This document shows, one piece after another, positions 38,614-48,712 of a DNA stretch of 63,988 nt (its first letter is position 1; each line of letters starts with the position of its first letter). The translations under genes and the position numbers were made by a program. The notes beneath the pieces are model-generated. The model saw nothing but the letters and a program-made list of their open reading frames with translations. It searched no databases and had not been told where the DNA came from. Origin of the DNA: Flavobacterium sp. (GTDB taxonomy: Bacteria > Bacteroidota > Bacteroidia > Chitinophagales > Chitinophagaceae); assembly GCA_030053925.1 (NCBI GenBank), contig JASGCX010000010.1, positions 5,292 through 69,279 of the forward strand, read 5' to 3'.

Positions 38614-40155
38614 ATGTCTTTACCTAAAGAACCGAGGCAGAAGATGATTAACGTGATGTACTTGGTACTAACAGCTTTGTTAGCATTAAACGTATCATCT
38701 GAAATCTTGAACGCTTTTAAAACGGTTAATGAAAGTTTGATTAATTCAAATAAATCAATTGATGAAAAAAATCAAACCATTTTCAATTCATTTAAACAAG
38801 AATTAAATCAAGCAGAGAAAAAACAGATAGCGTCAATTTGGTTACCTAAAGCAGAACAGGCACAGAAATTGGCTGATGATATGATACAATATTTAGCTGG
38901 CTTACAACTTACATTGAAGCAAGACTCTAAATTAGAAATGGTTGATGGAAAAGAGAAATATAATGAAGATAATTTAGATGCAGCTACTAGATTATTTGTA
39001 GAACCTGGCAAAGCAAAAGGTGAAGAATTAAGACAAAAGCTTACAGAATTTAAAACTAAAATTTTAGCAATAGATACTGCTATTTTTAATGAGTTTAGTA
39101 CCACATTACCATTAAATTTATCAATTCCACAATCTTCAGATAATAAAATTGGTAAAGATGACTGGGCTTTTTCATATTTTCACATGACACCAACTATTGC
39201 TGCTATCACAATCTTGAGTAAATTTCAAAATGATGTAAAAAATAGTGAAGCACAAATAGTTGAATTTTGTCACAAAAAAGTAGGAGAAGTACAAATTAGA
39301 TACGATGCTTTTCAAGCACTTGTGGGTCAAAATGCAGAATATTTAATGCCAGGTGCCGAATTGAGAATTACTGGCGGTGTAGGTGCTTACAGTAAAGCAT
39401 CTTTACCTACAGTAACTATTGATGGTGCTATTGTTCCTTTAAATGCCGAAGGTGTTGCTGAATATAAAGCATCTGCGGGTAATCCTGGTACTTATTCTAA
39501 AAAAGTACGTGTTAGTTTTAAAGATCAAAATGGTAAAGTGCAAGTTTTAGAAAAAGAAGTTAAATACACTGTTGGTTCACCCACTGATATTACTGTAAGT
39601 GCAGATGCAGTTAAAGTGTTATACATTGGTGTGGCAAATCCAATTTCTATTACTGGCGGTGCCAAAGGTGCAGAGTCTATTACCGCTACTATAGATAATG
39701 GCTCTATAAGCGATAAAGGCAATGGTAAGTACGAAGCCAATGTAGAAACACCGGGCAAAGCAACTATAAGTGTATCCTCCGATGGTAAAACAACTCCCTT
39801 TAATTTTAAAGTAAAACGAATTCCTTCACCGCAACCAATGGTTGGTCAAAGTGCTGGTGGTTCAATTTCAGTTAATACATTCAAAGCACAAGTAGGTGTA
39901 AGAGCAGAGTTGATAGATTTTGTGTTTCAAGGTATTAAATATGATGTTACAAGCTTCTTATTGGTTGCTCAGGGTAAAGGTTTTCAAAGCGGTGAGTTTG
40001 CACAAAATAGAGGTGCTTATTTTACTCCCGAAGCCAAAGCAATTATAGAAAAATGTAAGGCTGGTTCTACAGTTGTGTTACAAGATATTATAGTATCTGG
40101 CCCAGATGGTTCAAGAAAATTAGATGGCGTTGTAGCCTTTAATCTTACACCTTAA
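38614..40155 (+). CDS. gldM: GldM, type IX secretion motor periplasmic protein
   Basis: Protein of 513 aa with the conserved N-terminus PKEPRQKMINVMYLVLTALLALNVSSEIL, a single helix inserted in the GldL core, followed by a helical domain and several beta domains reaching across the periplasm to GldKN. The N-terminal Glu in the helix region is the proposed proton site in the family. Confidence 0.95.
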   Translation: MSLPKEPRQKMINVMYLVLTALLALNVSSEILNAFKTVNESLINSNKSIDEKNQTIFNSFKQELNQAEKKQIASIWLPKAEQAQKLADDMIQYLAGLQLTLKQDSKLEMVDGKEKYNEDNLDAATRLFVEPGKAKGEELRQKLTEFKTKILAIDTAIFNEFSTTLPLNLSIPQSSDNKIGKDDWAFSYFHMTPTIAAITILSKFQNDVKNSEAQIVEFCHKKVGEVQIRYDAFQALVGQNAEYLMPGAELRITGGVGAYSKASLPTVTIDGAIVPLNAEGVAEYKASAGNPGTYSKKVRVSFKDQNGKVQVLEKEVKYTVGSPTDITVSADAVKVLYIGVANPISITGGAKGAESITATIDNGSISDKGNGKYEANVETPGKATISVSSDGKTTPFNFKVKRIPSPQPMVGQSAGGSISVNTFKAQVGVRAELIDFVFQGIKYDVTSFLLVAQGKGFQSGEFAQNRGAYFTPEAKAIIEKCKAGSTVVLQDIIVSGPDGSRKLDGVVAFNLTP

Positions 40156-40165
40156 AATTAATTAT

Positions 40166-41323
40166 ATGTCTAATCGTCTTTTTTTAAGAGGTATAGTTTG
40201 TAGTGTTTTAGCAATAGTAGTTTTATGTACCAATGCTCAAACTAAGAAGAAGCCTGTGGCCAAAAAACCTACTACTACTACTAAAAAAAATCAAGTTGGA
40301 GGTGCTAAAAAGCAGACTACTAGCCCTGCTTCAAGAACTACAAGAGGTACAAAAAACCCTTTTGGTGAGCCTAGTAATACTAGTGCAGTAGATCCATTTG
40401 GTGCAAGTGCCTCAAGAGGAACTAATGAAAAACCAGATACTGCTAGAAAGCCAAAATTAACAGGTAAAGACGCACCTTTAGTTATTGTTAAAACAGCTAG
40501 TGGTAATCCTTTAACAGATTCCAATAAAGTGTCTTTACGTAACGATAATGCGGTAGAAGCTAACTTAATTAAAGATAGAGCACCTCTACCTTATGATTAT
40601 ATTCGTGAAGATGACGCTGTTTTTAAGCAAAGAATTTGGCGCATTATAGATGCTCGTGAAAAAATGAATCTACCATTTAAAAATACAATGGAAACGGATA
40701 ATGGTAGCCAATTATTTTTTGCAATCCTTTTTAAATCTGCTGCCGATGGTGGTGTAGTTGCTTTTGAAGATGAGCGCTTTACAACACCTTTTACCAAAGA
40801 GAAATTTAAAGAGCGTTTTTCTGGTGGTACAGATACGGTACCTGTTTACGGTGACTTAAATAACCCCGAATTGATTACTTCTAGAGAAGTACGTACACGA
40901 GAATTTCCTGTAGATTCTGTATATCGGTTTCAAATTAAAGAAGAAGTTTTATTTGATAAAGAAACGTCGAGACTGGTTACAAGAATATTGGGCGTTGCAC
41001 CAATGGGACCACAAATTTTACCTAATGGTAAAGTACTAGAAGGGCCACCAATTACTTATTTTTGGATTTATTACCCAGATATAAGAGCCACACTAGCAAA
41101 ATTTGAAGTGTATAATCCAAAAAATTATGGTAGTAGAATGTCTTGGGAAGATTTGTTTGAGGGAAGATTTTACAGTAGCTATATATTAAAATCTACAATG
41201 GACAATCCTCACAACCAATCCTTGGCTGATAAATACACTAAAAACAAGTTGTTTATGCTTTTAGAAGGCGAAGCAATTAAAGAGAAAATATTTAATTACG
41301 AACAAGATTTGTGGGCTTATTAA
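40166..41323 (+). CDS. gldN: GldN, type IX secretion ring protein
   Basis: Periplasmic partner of GldK (PorN in Porphyromonas), 385 aa. It has a signal peptide, a Lys/Thr/Pro-rich low-complexity linker (about residues 27-120) and a folded C-terminal domain with YDYIREDDAVFKQRIWRIID, LDKxx-type segments and YYPDIRATLAKFEVYNPKN. Ten bases separate it from gldM, and a strong terminator follows. Confidence 0.94.
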   Translation: MSNRLFLRGIVCSVLAIVVLCTNAQTKKKPVAKKPTTTTKKNQVGGAKKQTTSPASRTTRGTKNPFGEPSNTSAVDPFGASASRGTNEKPDTARKPKLTGKDAPLVIVKTASGNPLTDSNKVSLRNDNAVEANLIKDRAPLPYDYIREDDAVFKQRIWRIIDAREKMNLPFKNTMETDNGSQLFFAILFKSAADGGVVAFEDERFTTPFTKEKFKERFSGGTDTVPVYGDLNNPELITSREVRTREFPVDSVYRFQIKEEVLFDKETSRLVTRILGVAPMGPQILPNGKVLEGPPITYFWIYYPDIRATLAKFEVYNPKNYGSRMSWEDLFEGRFYSSYILKSTMDNPHNQSLADKYTKNKLFMLLEGEAIKEKIFNYEQDLWAY

Positions 41324-41345
41324 TACTTGTATTTATAATAATCTA

Positions 41346-41380
41346 AAAAAAGGTGGTACATTTTGTACCACCTTTTTTGG
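41346..41380 (+). terminator. Intrinsic terminator after gldN
   Basis: A 15-bp stem AAAAAAGGTGGTACA/TGTACCACCTTTTTT with a TTT loop. Confidence 0.93.
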
Positions 41381-41526
41381 GTGTAGCTTATTTTTTGATT
41401 TTGCGAACCCTTGCTCAAAATTTGTTAGAACTGTGGCACTAAAAAAATAATTGCCGAAATGTTTTTTTATTATTAAATAAACACGATATTCGCTTTGGTT
41501 TTTCATAGGATATTGGATTTTAAAAC

Positions 41527-41556
41527 GGGGCTGGATTTTTATCCTGGCCCTTTTTT
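41527..41556 (+). terminator. Possible second hairpin before the macroglobulin gene
   Basis: GGGGCTGGA and TCCTGGCCC pair imperfectly (two wobble pairs), followed by TTTTTTG. Either read-through protection or a leader hairpin of the downstream gene. The rest of 41381-41669 shows nothing. Confidence 0.4.
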
Positions 41557-41669
41557 GTTTTATAAACTTTCTCGTAACTATTTTTCTGCGTAAAAGAGTA
41601 TGTAATTCTTTGCATGCACGCATCTTCTTTTGTGCAAACAGTTTATTTTACCCTCAAATTGGTGATTTT

Positions 41670-44600
41670 ATGCAACTACGTATTCTGCTAATCTTAATGC
41701 CATTATTTCTCGTTTTTTCTACCGCAATAGCCCAACAAAAACCTCTTAATACTACTAAAGAGTGGATAGAAATAGATACATTGGTTCTTGCCAAAAATCA
41801 GCCAAAGGCGGCTTTACAAAAAGTAAATAAATTGTATGTTATTGCTAAGGCTAACCAAGACGATGTACAGCTAATTAAGTGCTTGATTTATCGTATTAAT
41901 TTAGAAGACGCTGTATTTGATAATAAGCCAAATAATGCCATACAGCTTTTAGAATCGGAAATAGCAGCTAGCAAGCATGAAATAGCCAAAAACATTCTAT
42001 ATAGCCTATTGGCAAATAGATATTTACAATACTACAATGCTAATAGATGGCAGGTGTACAATAGAAGCAAAACAACAACCGTAAATAAACTAGATATTGA
42101 AACATGGAACGCAGATGATTTTGGTGCGGCTATTAGCCATTTTTTTTTAAAAAGCATTGCCAATGCATCATTACTACAAGGTGTATCAATTGCTGCTTAT
42201 GATGCACTTATTTTTAAAGGAAACGCCACACAGCTTAGGCCTACTTTATACGATTTATTGGCACACGAGGCACTTGATTATTTTAAAACAGGTGATTATT
42301 ATTTAACAAAACCTACCTATGCTTTTGAACTGAAAGATGTACTTGCTTTAAGTAATGCCAACACATTTATTACAACCACATTTACATCAACCGATACCGC
42401 TTCGCATTTATTAAAGAGCCTACAATTGTTTCAGCAGTTGTTGCAGTTTCACAATAACGACACGGACAAAAATGCTTTTGTAGATGTTGATTTAGAAAGA
42501 ATAGAATGGGTGTACAAAAACTTAATTGCTGATAAAGAAACTGCTTATGCGCAAGCATTAACTGGTGTTACCGCAATCCCTTCGGCAAGAACAGCGCAAG
42601 CTTATTATTTATTAGCTAATCATTTTGCGCAAGCTGCCAATAATTACCAACCTTTTGGCGATACCTCAAAACGTTTTGGTAAAGTAAAAGCCATGAAAAT
42701 TATTAAGGAAGGATTGGCAATGTACCAGCAAGATGATGATGGTATTTATAATCTAGAAAATCTCAAACAAAGCATTTTACAAAAGTCTATCACTACACAA
42801 GTGGAAGAAGTAAACTTACCCAATATGCCCTTTAGAGCATTGGTAAGTTTTAAAAACGTAGATACACTTTTTGTACGGATTATTAAGTTGCCAAAAAAAA
42901 CTTTTATGCAAAATAATTGGCACAATGCAGACTATGATGAACTTGCTGCAATGCCTTTTGTTACAACATTTGCGCAGCCATTACCTACTACTACTGACTA
43001 TCAACAACACAGTGTAGAAGTTAAAATAGATGCCTTGCCTACGGGCCAATATGTGCTACTAACTAGTAGTGGCGCAGGTTTTATAGATACACTAGATAAA
43101 ATGAGCAAGCACTTGCTGCATGTATCTAACATCAGCTACATAAAAAATGGTAACAACTATTTTGTACTGCATAGAGGCAATGGTAAGCCTTTGGCAAATG
43201 TGAAAGTTACTATCGCCAAAAGCGAATGGAATAACACTACTAAAAAAACTGAAACAAAGATTTTAACAACCAAAATCACCAACAAAAATGGCTATTTTAG
43301 TTTTGTGCCAAAAGATGATTACGGTAATTATGACTTTGCATTTGTAAGCAAAGGCGACCGCTTACAACTAGAGTCTAGCGAATACCTTTATAAGCCAAGC
43401 AACAGTAGTGACGAAGACGATTACGATAAAGATGAAATAGCTGACTACGAAGAAGATAATACCAAAGTGTATTTTTTTACCGATAGAAGTATTTATCGCC
43501 CCGGGCAAACGATATATTTTAAAGGCATTGCCATTACCAAAGATTTTAAAACTAAACAGCCTAAAGTACTAGCCAATAAAGCTTCTGTGTTAGTCTATTT
43601 AGAAGATGCCAATAATAAAAACATCGATTCGCTGTATCTAAAAACCAATGCTTACGGTTCATTTGCTGGTAAGTTTATACTACCGCAAAATGTATTAACT
43701 GGTAGGTTTGAAATTGATGCAGATGACTTTGATAATAGCAGCGTAACCTTCTCGGTAGAAGAATACAAAAGCCCTAAATTTTATGTAGAATTTGAACCTG
43801 TAAAAGGCATGTATCGTGTAAATGATTCCATCACTATTACAGGCTTTGCAAAAGCATACGCAGGCAATGTGGTAGATGGTGCAAAGGTGATATTTACTGT
43901 ACAGCGTAAAGCAAGGTTTGTGTACGATTGGCTGTGGCGCAATGGTAGCAGGCCTTACAGTGGTAACAGGCAAATTACTAATGGCAATATTGTAACCAAT
44001 GCCGAAGGCAAATTCACCATTACATTTAAAGCCTTGCCTGATGAAAAAGTAGAAGCTGCAAACGAACCAATTTTTGATTTTACGGTTTCGGCCGATGTGA
44101 CTGATATTAATGGCGAAACAAGAACTGCCAATAAGCAAGTATCAGTTGGCTATAAACGATTACAGTTAGCCATTGCAGCACCAAAATTGGCAGAAGCAGA
44201 TAGCCTTAAACAAATAACCATTAGCAGCAAAAACATGAATGGTGAAAACGAACCTGCTAATGTGGGCGTAAAAATTTACGCAATACAAACACCACAACGC
44301 TTAATTCGTAAGCGTTTATGGCAGCGAGCAGATATGTTTGTAATGGATAAAAATAGCTACCTACAAAACTTTCCTAACGATGATTATGAGGATGAATTAA
44401 ATGAGGAACTATGGCCCGTAAATAGTCTTGTTTTTGAAGATAACATCAATACTTTAACCAACACCAAATTTCAAATTCCAAATTCTAAATTGGATCCCGG
44501 CTTTTACAAAATAGAAGCTACAACTACCGATAAAGATGGCAATACCATAAAAGATGTGCGCTACATGCAATTGTTTAATAGAAGTGCTACGCCTTACCCT

Positions 44601-47600
44601 CAATACAACTTTAATTATACGCTTAATAACTATGCACAGCCAAATGTATCTGCCGCATTTATAAGCGGTAGCATGGCCGAAAACACCTTTGTGGTTAGTA
44701 AAATAACTAGACCAAAATTGGCTGGTAAAGAACGAACCATTTATCAGTATAACAATTACCAGAAAGGCTTGCACAGTATCACCTACAAAGCCGATGAAAC
44801 CGATAGAGGTAATGTTGCCATTAGCGAAGCATTTGTGAGTAATAACCGTGTGTACACCAATCACTACAACATTATTGTGCCTTTTAACAACAAGGCTTTA
44901 GACATAAGCTACACAAGTTTTAGAAACAAAACCGAGCCAGGAAGCAAAGAAACTTGGACCGTAAATATTGCTGGCAATAAAGGTGAAAAAGTTGCGGCTG
45001 AATTGCTAACAAGCATGTACGATGCAAGCCTTGACCAGTTTAAAAAGCATGAATGGGCGCAGCCGAATGTTTGGACTGAAAATCAATATAAAAATGATTT
45101 TACAAGTAGCGCAGGATTTGAGACAAGTGAATCGGAAGAAAACTATTTAAACAATTATAATAAAGAAAGCAATCTTATATACAGCAGCTTGATAACAGAT
45201 GCCCAAACTTTTTTGACTTATGCAGCAGAGGAATTTTACAGAAATGCGAAGTTGAAAAAGAACAAAAAGCGGCAGGCAAGTAAAGCTGAAATGACAAAAT
45301 TTACAGTACCTCGTATTTTTGGTGATAATGGAGTTTCTGAATTAAAAGGTCTTCGTATTCTAGCAATGAATTTAAGTGGTAGTAAAGAGGAGGAAGTTAC
45401 TGTAGGAAAATCACTTTCATCTGTTGTAACGGTTATAAAAGAAACTTTAAACCACGAACAAGCAGCAGCTAGAATTAGAGCAATATCTGGTGTAGCAGAC
45501 GAAAATTCATTGCTTCTTGTAATTGATGGTGCTATAAGTGTTCTTAAGTTTAAGGATATTGATATGGAGTTAATCGATTTTATTGACATCCTAAAATCAG
45601 CCCAAGCAACTGCATTATATGGCTCAAAAGCAATTAATGGTGTATTAGTAGTTACCACAAAAGAAGGTAAAAGAAAAAAGCAACAAGAAAAACCTATTCA
45701 ACCTCGCAAAAACTTCAACGAAACGGCTTTCTTTTTCCCACAGTTATATGCTGATACAAGTGGCAATTACAGTTTTAGCTTTACCATGCCCGAGGCTTTA
45801 ACGCAATGGAAATGGCAAACATTAGCCCACACCAAAGACCTCGCTTTTGGCAATAACACCGCTACCATTACCACACAAAAAACACTGATGGTACAAGCCA
45901 ATGCACCACGCTTTGTACGTGAAGGTGATAACCTAGAATTTGTAGCCAAACTATCTAACCTCAGCGATAAAGAATTAACTGGTCAGGTGCGGTTAGAGCT
46001 TGTAGATGCAACCACCAATGTATCAGTTGATGGTTGGTTTCAAAACCTATTTCCTACGCAATATTTTACCGTAGGTGCAGGGCAAAGCAGTGCTGTAAAG
46101 TTTCCTATTCAAATACCGTTTACGTTTAACAAACCGTTTACTTGGCGTGTGATTGCAGAGGGGCACACCAACCCCCGTGAGGGAGGTTGGGCAGGTGCCG
46201 ATGGCGAAGAAAATACACTACCCGTTTTAAGTAACAGAATGTTGGTAACCGAAAGCCTGCCAATGCTAATTAAGGGCGATACCACGCAGCGTTTTGTGCT
46301 AGATAAATTGGTGAATAATCAAAGCGAAACACTTACCAATCAATCATTAACGGTTGAGTACACAGCTAACCCAGTGTGGACGGCTGTACAGGCTTTGCCC
46401 TACTTAATTAACTACCCATACGAATGTGCAGAACAAACCTTCAACAGGTATTTTGCAAATGCTTTGGCAGCTAATATTGTAGCCAAACATCCACGTATAA
46501 AAACGGTTTTTGAAACATGGTTAAAGGATAGTACCAACAATATTGGTTTATTAAAGGGAACGTCAAAAGTGCCCACCCTTGGAGACGATTTAGGCGAGGC
46601 CTTAAAGCAAGTGTTGTTACAAGAAACACCTTGGGTATTGCAAGCCGAGAACGAAGCGCAACAGCAAAAAAATATTGCCTTACTGTTTGATGTTGTAAAA
46701 ATGAGTAACAGCAGTGCAGCAGCTATTGATAAACTACAACAACTACAATTACCAAGTGGTGGTTTTACTTGGTTTAAAGGTGGTAGAGAAGACCGATACA
46801 TAACCAACTATATTTTGGCTGGTATTGGTAAATTGAAAAAAATAGATGCCATTACTATTACAAATGCAACCAAGCTAGAACCCATTATTAGTAAGGCTTT
46901 GGCGTATTTAGATGATGAGATAAAGAACGATTACAAAAGCCTGCAGCGCAATAAAGCCAATTTGCAACAACAACAAATTACCACTACCCAAATTCAGTAT
47001 TTATACATGCGTAGCTTTTTTACCAATGCCATTGCACCCAAAGAAGCTTACAACTATTACTACAATCAAGCGAAGCAGTTTTGGAACGTTCAGAACACTT
47101 ATAATACGGCCATGATTGGTTTGGCCTTGTATCGCAATAACGAGAGGCGTTTTGTAAATGTGAACATACTGCCAGCCATTACACAAAATGCGGTAGAAGA
47201 TACGGCTAATGCTAGTGTGTATTGGAAAGATAGAAGCACCTGCTTTTGGTATGCCTCACCTATCGAGCATCAAAGTATGCTATTGCAACTGCTAGAAGAA
47301 GTTGCCAAGCAAGAAAATATCGCCAATTTATCAGCCACCATTCAAGGGGCAAAAAACTGGTTATTACGCAACAAGCAAACCAATCATTGGGCTACAACCG
47401 TTGCTACCGCCGATGCTTGTTATGCTTTATTAAATAACAATAGTGCATTGGCCAACTATAAACAAGTACGTATTCAATTGGGTAATGTGCCTGTAAAAAT
47501 AAACGCTGCACAAGCAGGTACAGGCTATGTAAAATCTACAATTGAAGGCAGCAAAATAATGCCACAAATGGGTAATGTAACAATCACTACTTCTAATATT

Positions 47601-48155
47601 CCCCCTTTGGGGGAATTAAAGGGGGCTGTTCTTCCCCCTTTGGGGGAATTAAAGGGGGCTATCTCTTACGGCAGCCTCTATTGGCAATACTTTGAAGACT
47701 TCGATAAAATCACTGCATCGGCATCGCTATTGTCTATTACCAAAAATTTATTTGTAGAAAAAAATAGCCCCGAAGGCAAAATATTAACCCCTGTAAACGA
47801 CAACAGCGAATTAAAAGTAGGTGACAAAGTAGTGGTACAATTGGTGCTAAAAACCGATAGAGATATGGATTATGTACACCTAAAAGATACCCGTGCCGCA
47901 ACAATGGAACCAGTAAATGTACTGAGCGAATACAAGCATCAAGATGGCCTAGGCTATTACGAAGCCACCAAAGATGCCAGTACCAATTTCTTTTTTAGTA
48001 GTATTCGCAAAGGCACTTACGTGTTTGAGTATCCTGTGTTTATAACGCATGTAGGTACGTTTAGCATTGGTATTGCGAGCTTGCAGTGTATGTACGCACC
48101 AGAATTTACCAGCCATAGTAATGGGTTTAAGGTGCAGGTTAGGTATAACAATTGA
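41670..48155 (+). CDS. Giant alpha-2-macroglobulin family protein with TonB-plug-like segment
   Basis: Exported protein of 2161 aa, predicted periplasmic or surface protease trap. ATG 41670 gives a clean signal peptide (MQLRILLILMPLFLVFSTAI, then AQQ); the longer frame from 41610 hides it. The region near residue 600 has TDRSIYRPGQTIYFKG (MG domain), the NYSFSFTMPEALTQWKW segment is near 1365, and the thioester CAEQ begins at Cys1586 in YECAEQTFNRYF. Between, in the bait-region position, about 1286-1334 reads LLVIDGAISVL and ATALYGSKAINGVLVVTTKE, like a SusC/TonB receptor plug. Residues near 1980-2000 come from a duplicated 33-bp element. It is monocistronic, with no pbpC-type neighbour. Confidence 0.9.
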   Translation: MQLRILLILMPLFLVFSTAIAQQKPLNTTKEWIEIDTLVLAKNQPKAALQKVNKLYVIAKANQDDVQLIKCLIYRINLEDAVFDNKPNNAIQLLESEIAASKHEIAKNILYSLLANRYLQYYNANRWQVYNRSKTTTVNKLDIETWNADDFGAAISHFFLKSIANASLLQGVSIAAYDALIFKGNATQLRPTLYDLLAHEALDYFKTGDYYLTKPTYAFELKDVLALSNANTFITTTFTSTDTASHLLKSLQLFQQLLQFHNNDTDKNAFVDVDLERIEWVYKNLIADKETAYAQALTGVTAIPSARTAQAYYLLANHFAQAANNYQPFGDTSKRFGKVKAMKIIKEGLAMYQQDDDGIYNLENLKQSILQKSITTQVEEVNLPNMPFRALVSFKNVDTLFVRIIKLPKKTFMQNNWHNADYDELAAMPFVTTFAQPLPTTTDYQQHSVEVKIDALPTGQYVLLTSSGAGFIDTLDKMSKHLLHVSNISYIKNGNNYFVLHRGNGKPLANVKVTIAKSEWNNTTKKTETKILTTKITNKNGYFSFVPKDDYGNYDFAFVSKGDRLQLESSEYLYKPSNSSDEDDYDKDEIADYEEDNTKVYFFTDRSIYRPGQTIYFKGIAITKDFKTKQPKVLANKASVLVYLEDANNKNIDSLYLKTNAYGSFAGKFILPQNVLTGRFEIDADDFDNSSVTFSVEEYKSPKFYVEFEPVKGMYRVNDSITITGFAKAYAGNVVDGAKVIFTVQRKARFVYDWLWRNGSRPYSGNRQITNGNIVTNAEGKFTITFKALPDEKVEAANEPIFDFTVSADVTDINGETRTANKQVSVGYKRLQLAIAAPKLAEADSLKQITISSKNMNGENEPANVGVKIYAIQTPQRLIRKRLWQRADMFVMDKNSYLQNFPNDDYEDELNEELWPVNSLVFEDNINTLTNTKFQIPNSKLDPGFYKIEATTTDKDGNTIKDVRYMQLFNRSATPYPQYNFNYTLNNYAQPNVSAAFISGSMAENTFVVSKITRPKLAGKERTIYQYNNYQKGLHSITYKADETDRGNVAISEAFVSNNRVYTNHYNIIVPFNNKALDISYTSFRNKTEPGSKETWTVNIAGNKGEKVAAELLTSMYDASLDQFKKHEWAQPNVWTENQYKNDFTSSAGFETSESEENYLNNYNKESNLIYSSLITDAQTFLTYAAEEFYRNAKLKKNKKRQASKAEMTKFTVPRIFGDNGVSELKGLRILAMNLSGSKEEEVTVGKSLSSVVTVIKETLNHEQAAARIRAISGVADENSLLLVIDGAISVLKFKDIDMELIDFIDILKSAQATALYGSKAINGVLVVTTKEGKRKKQQEKPIQPRKNFNETAFFFPQLYADTSGNYSFSFTMPEALTQWKWQTLAHTKDLAFGNNTATITTQKTLMVQANAPRFVREGDNLEFVAKLSNLSDKELTGQVRLELVDATTNVSVDGWFQNLFPTQYFTVGAGQSSAVKFPIQIPFTFNKPFTWRVIAEGHTNPREGGWAGADGEENTLPVLSNRMLVTESLPMLIKGDTTQRFVLDKLVNNQSETLTNQSLTVEYTANPVWTAVQALPYLINYPYECAEQTFNRYFANALAANIVAKHPRIKTVFETWLKDSTNNIGLLKGTSKVPTLGDDLGEALKQVLLQETPWVLQAENEAQQQKNIALLFDVVKMSNSSAAAIDKLQQLQLPSGGFTWFKGGREDRYITNYILAGIGKLKKIDAITITNATKLEPIISKALAYLDDEIKNDYKSLQRNKANLQQQQITTTQIQYLYMRSFFTNAIAPKEAYNYYYNQAKQFWNVQNTYNTAMIGLALYRNNERRFVNVNILPAITQNAVEDTANASVYWKDRSTCFWYASPIEHQSMLLQLLEEVAKQENIANLSATIQGAKNWLLRNKQTNHWATTVATADACYALLNNNSALANYKQVRIQLGNVPVKINAAQAGTGYVKSTIEGSKIMPQMGNVTITTSNIPPLGELKGAVLPPLGELKGAISYGSLYWQYFEDFDKITASASLLSITKNLFVEKNSPEGKILTPVNDNSELKVGDKVVVQLVLKTDRDMDYVHLKDTRAATMEPVNVLSEYKHQDGLGYYEATKDASTNFFFSSIRKGTYVFEYPVFITHVGTFSIGIASLQCMYAPEFTSHSNGFKVQVRYNN
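46168..46190. repeat. Small palindromic element within the macroglobulin gene
   Basis: CCAACCCCC-GTGA-GGGAGGTTGG forms a hairpin and encodes TNPREGGW in frame. It looks like a dispersed intergenic palindrome that has become coding. Confidence 0.45.
47599..47660. repeat. Two tandem copies of a palindromic C5TTTG5 element inside a gene
   Basis: A 29-bp unit containing CCCCCTTTGGGGG then AATTAAAGGGGG occurs at 47599-47627 and 47632-47660 with a 33-bp period. It is translated as PPLGELKGA twice. The high GC and palindrome contrast with the surrounding AT-rich gene, and such elements are usually intergenic in Bacteroidota (recollection). Confidence 0.85.
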
Positions 48156-48344
48156 GTCCGTAAATTATCTAGTTGCGCAAATTTCTAAAGATAAAGATGC
48201 TTTTAGTGAGATTTTATGATGAACAACCAAACAGAATTGGTGCAATGCCATTATGAAGCTAGAAAATACTTGATTGTAGGTGCAACGTAGTAACGCTAAG
48301 GGCTTTATGCAGGTGGTAATTCCGAAGGTTGCACTAGCCCACAA

Positions 48345-48389
48345 CAAAGCCAAATGGTTTCCGCTGCGGCGGATGCAGATGTTTTTTTC
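48345..48389. repeat. 45-bp direct repeat, left copy
   Basis: Identical to 52162-52206 (CAAAGCCAAATGGTTTCCGC at the 5' side, seven T residues at the 3' side). About 55 further bases upstream (from 48290) are partly similar to 52108-52161. It lies in the 317-bp gap between the macroglobulin gene and the XRE gene; the gap holds no gene. Confidence 0.9.
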
Positions 48390-48435
48390 CTTCGTATTTT
48401 ATCAAGCAAATTATTTTAAAATGTTACTTATAGTC

Positions 48436-48462
48436 TTTGAATTATAGTCGGCAATAACTTTG
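48436..48462 (+). promoter_or_regulatory. Putative promoter of the XRE gene
   Basis: TTTG at 48436 and TAACTTTG at 48455-48462, 10 bp before the ATG. The spacer (15 bp) is shorter than the usual 17-23. Confidence 0.45.
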
Positions 48463-48472
48463 CTTTGCAACA

Positions 48473-48712
48473 ATGGAAGTAAAAGAAAAAATTGGTCAAA
48501 GAATTAAAGCCTTACGAGAACAGAAGCAAATGTCTCAAAAGGATTTATCATTTTCTTCTGACTTAGATAGAAGCTATATTGCAAGTGTAGAGAACGGTAG
48601 TCGTAATATTTCCATAGTCAATATAGAGAAAATTGCGAATGCACTTGAAGTAACACTAAAAGTTTTTTTTGACGATAATGAGTTTAATAAGCATTCAAGA
48701 AGCCCTAAATAA
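48473..48712 (+). CDS. XRE-family helix-turn-helix regulator, R-M control-protein-like
   Basis: Small DNA-binding protein (79 aa) with one HTH_3 domain: IGQRIKALREQKQMSQKDLS, then DLDRSYIASVENGSRNISI. Size and position match controller (C) proteins that time restriction gene expression. Its 3' end overlaps the start of the broken restriction gene by 35 nt. It sits just inside the left 45-bp repeat. Confidence 0.87.
   Translation: MEVKEKIGQRIKALREQKQMSQKDLSFSSDLDRSYIASVENGSRNISIVNIEKIANALEVTLKVFFDDNEFNKHSRSPK

Noticed and set aside
43695-44138. 147-aa minus-strand frame (and similar ones at 44454-44864 and 45236-45658)
   Set aside because: Antisense shadows of the macroglobulin gene, which has clear domain homology.
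48165-48353. 62-aa minus-strand frame
   Set aside because: Overlaps the left repeat region; no recognisable features.
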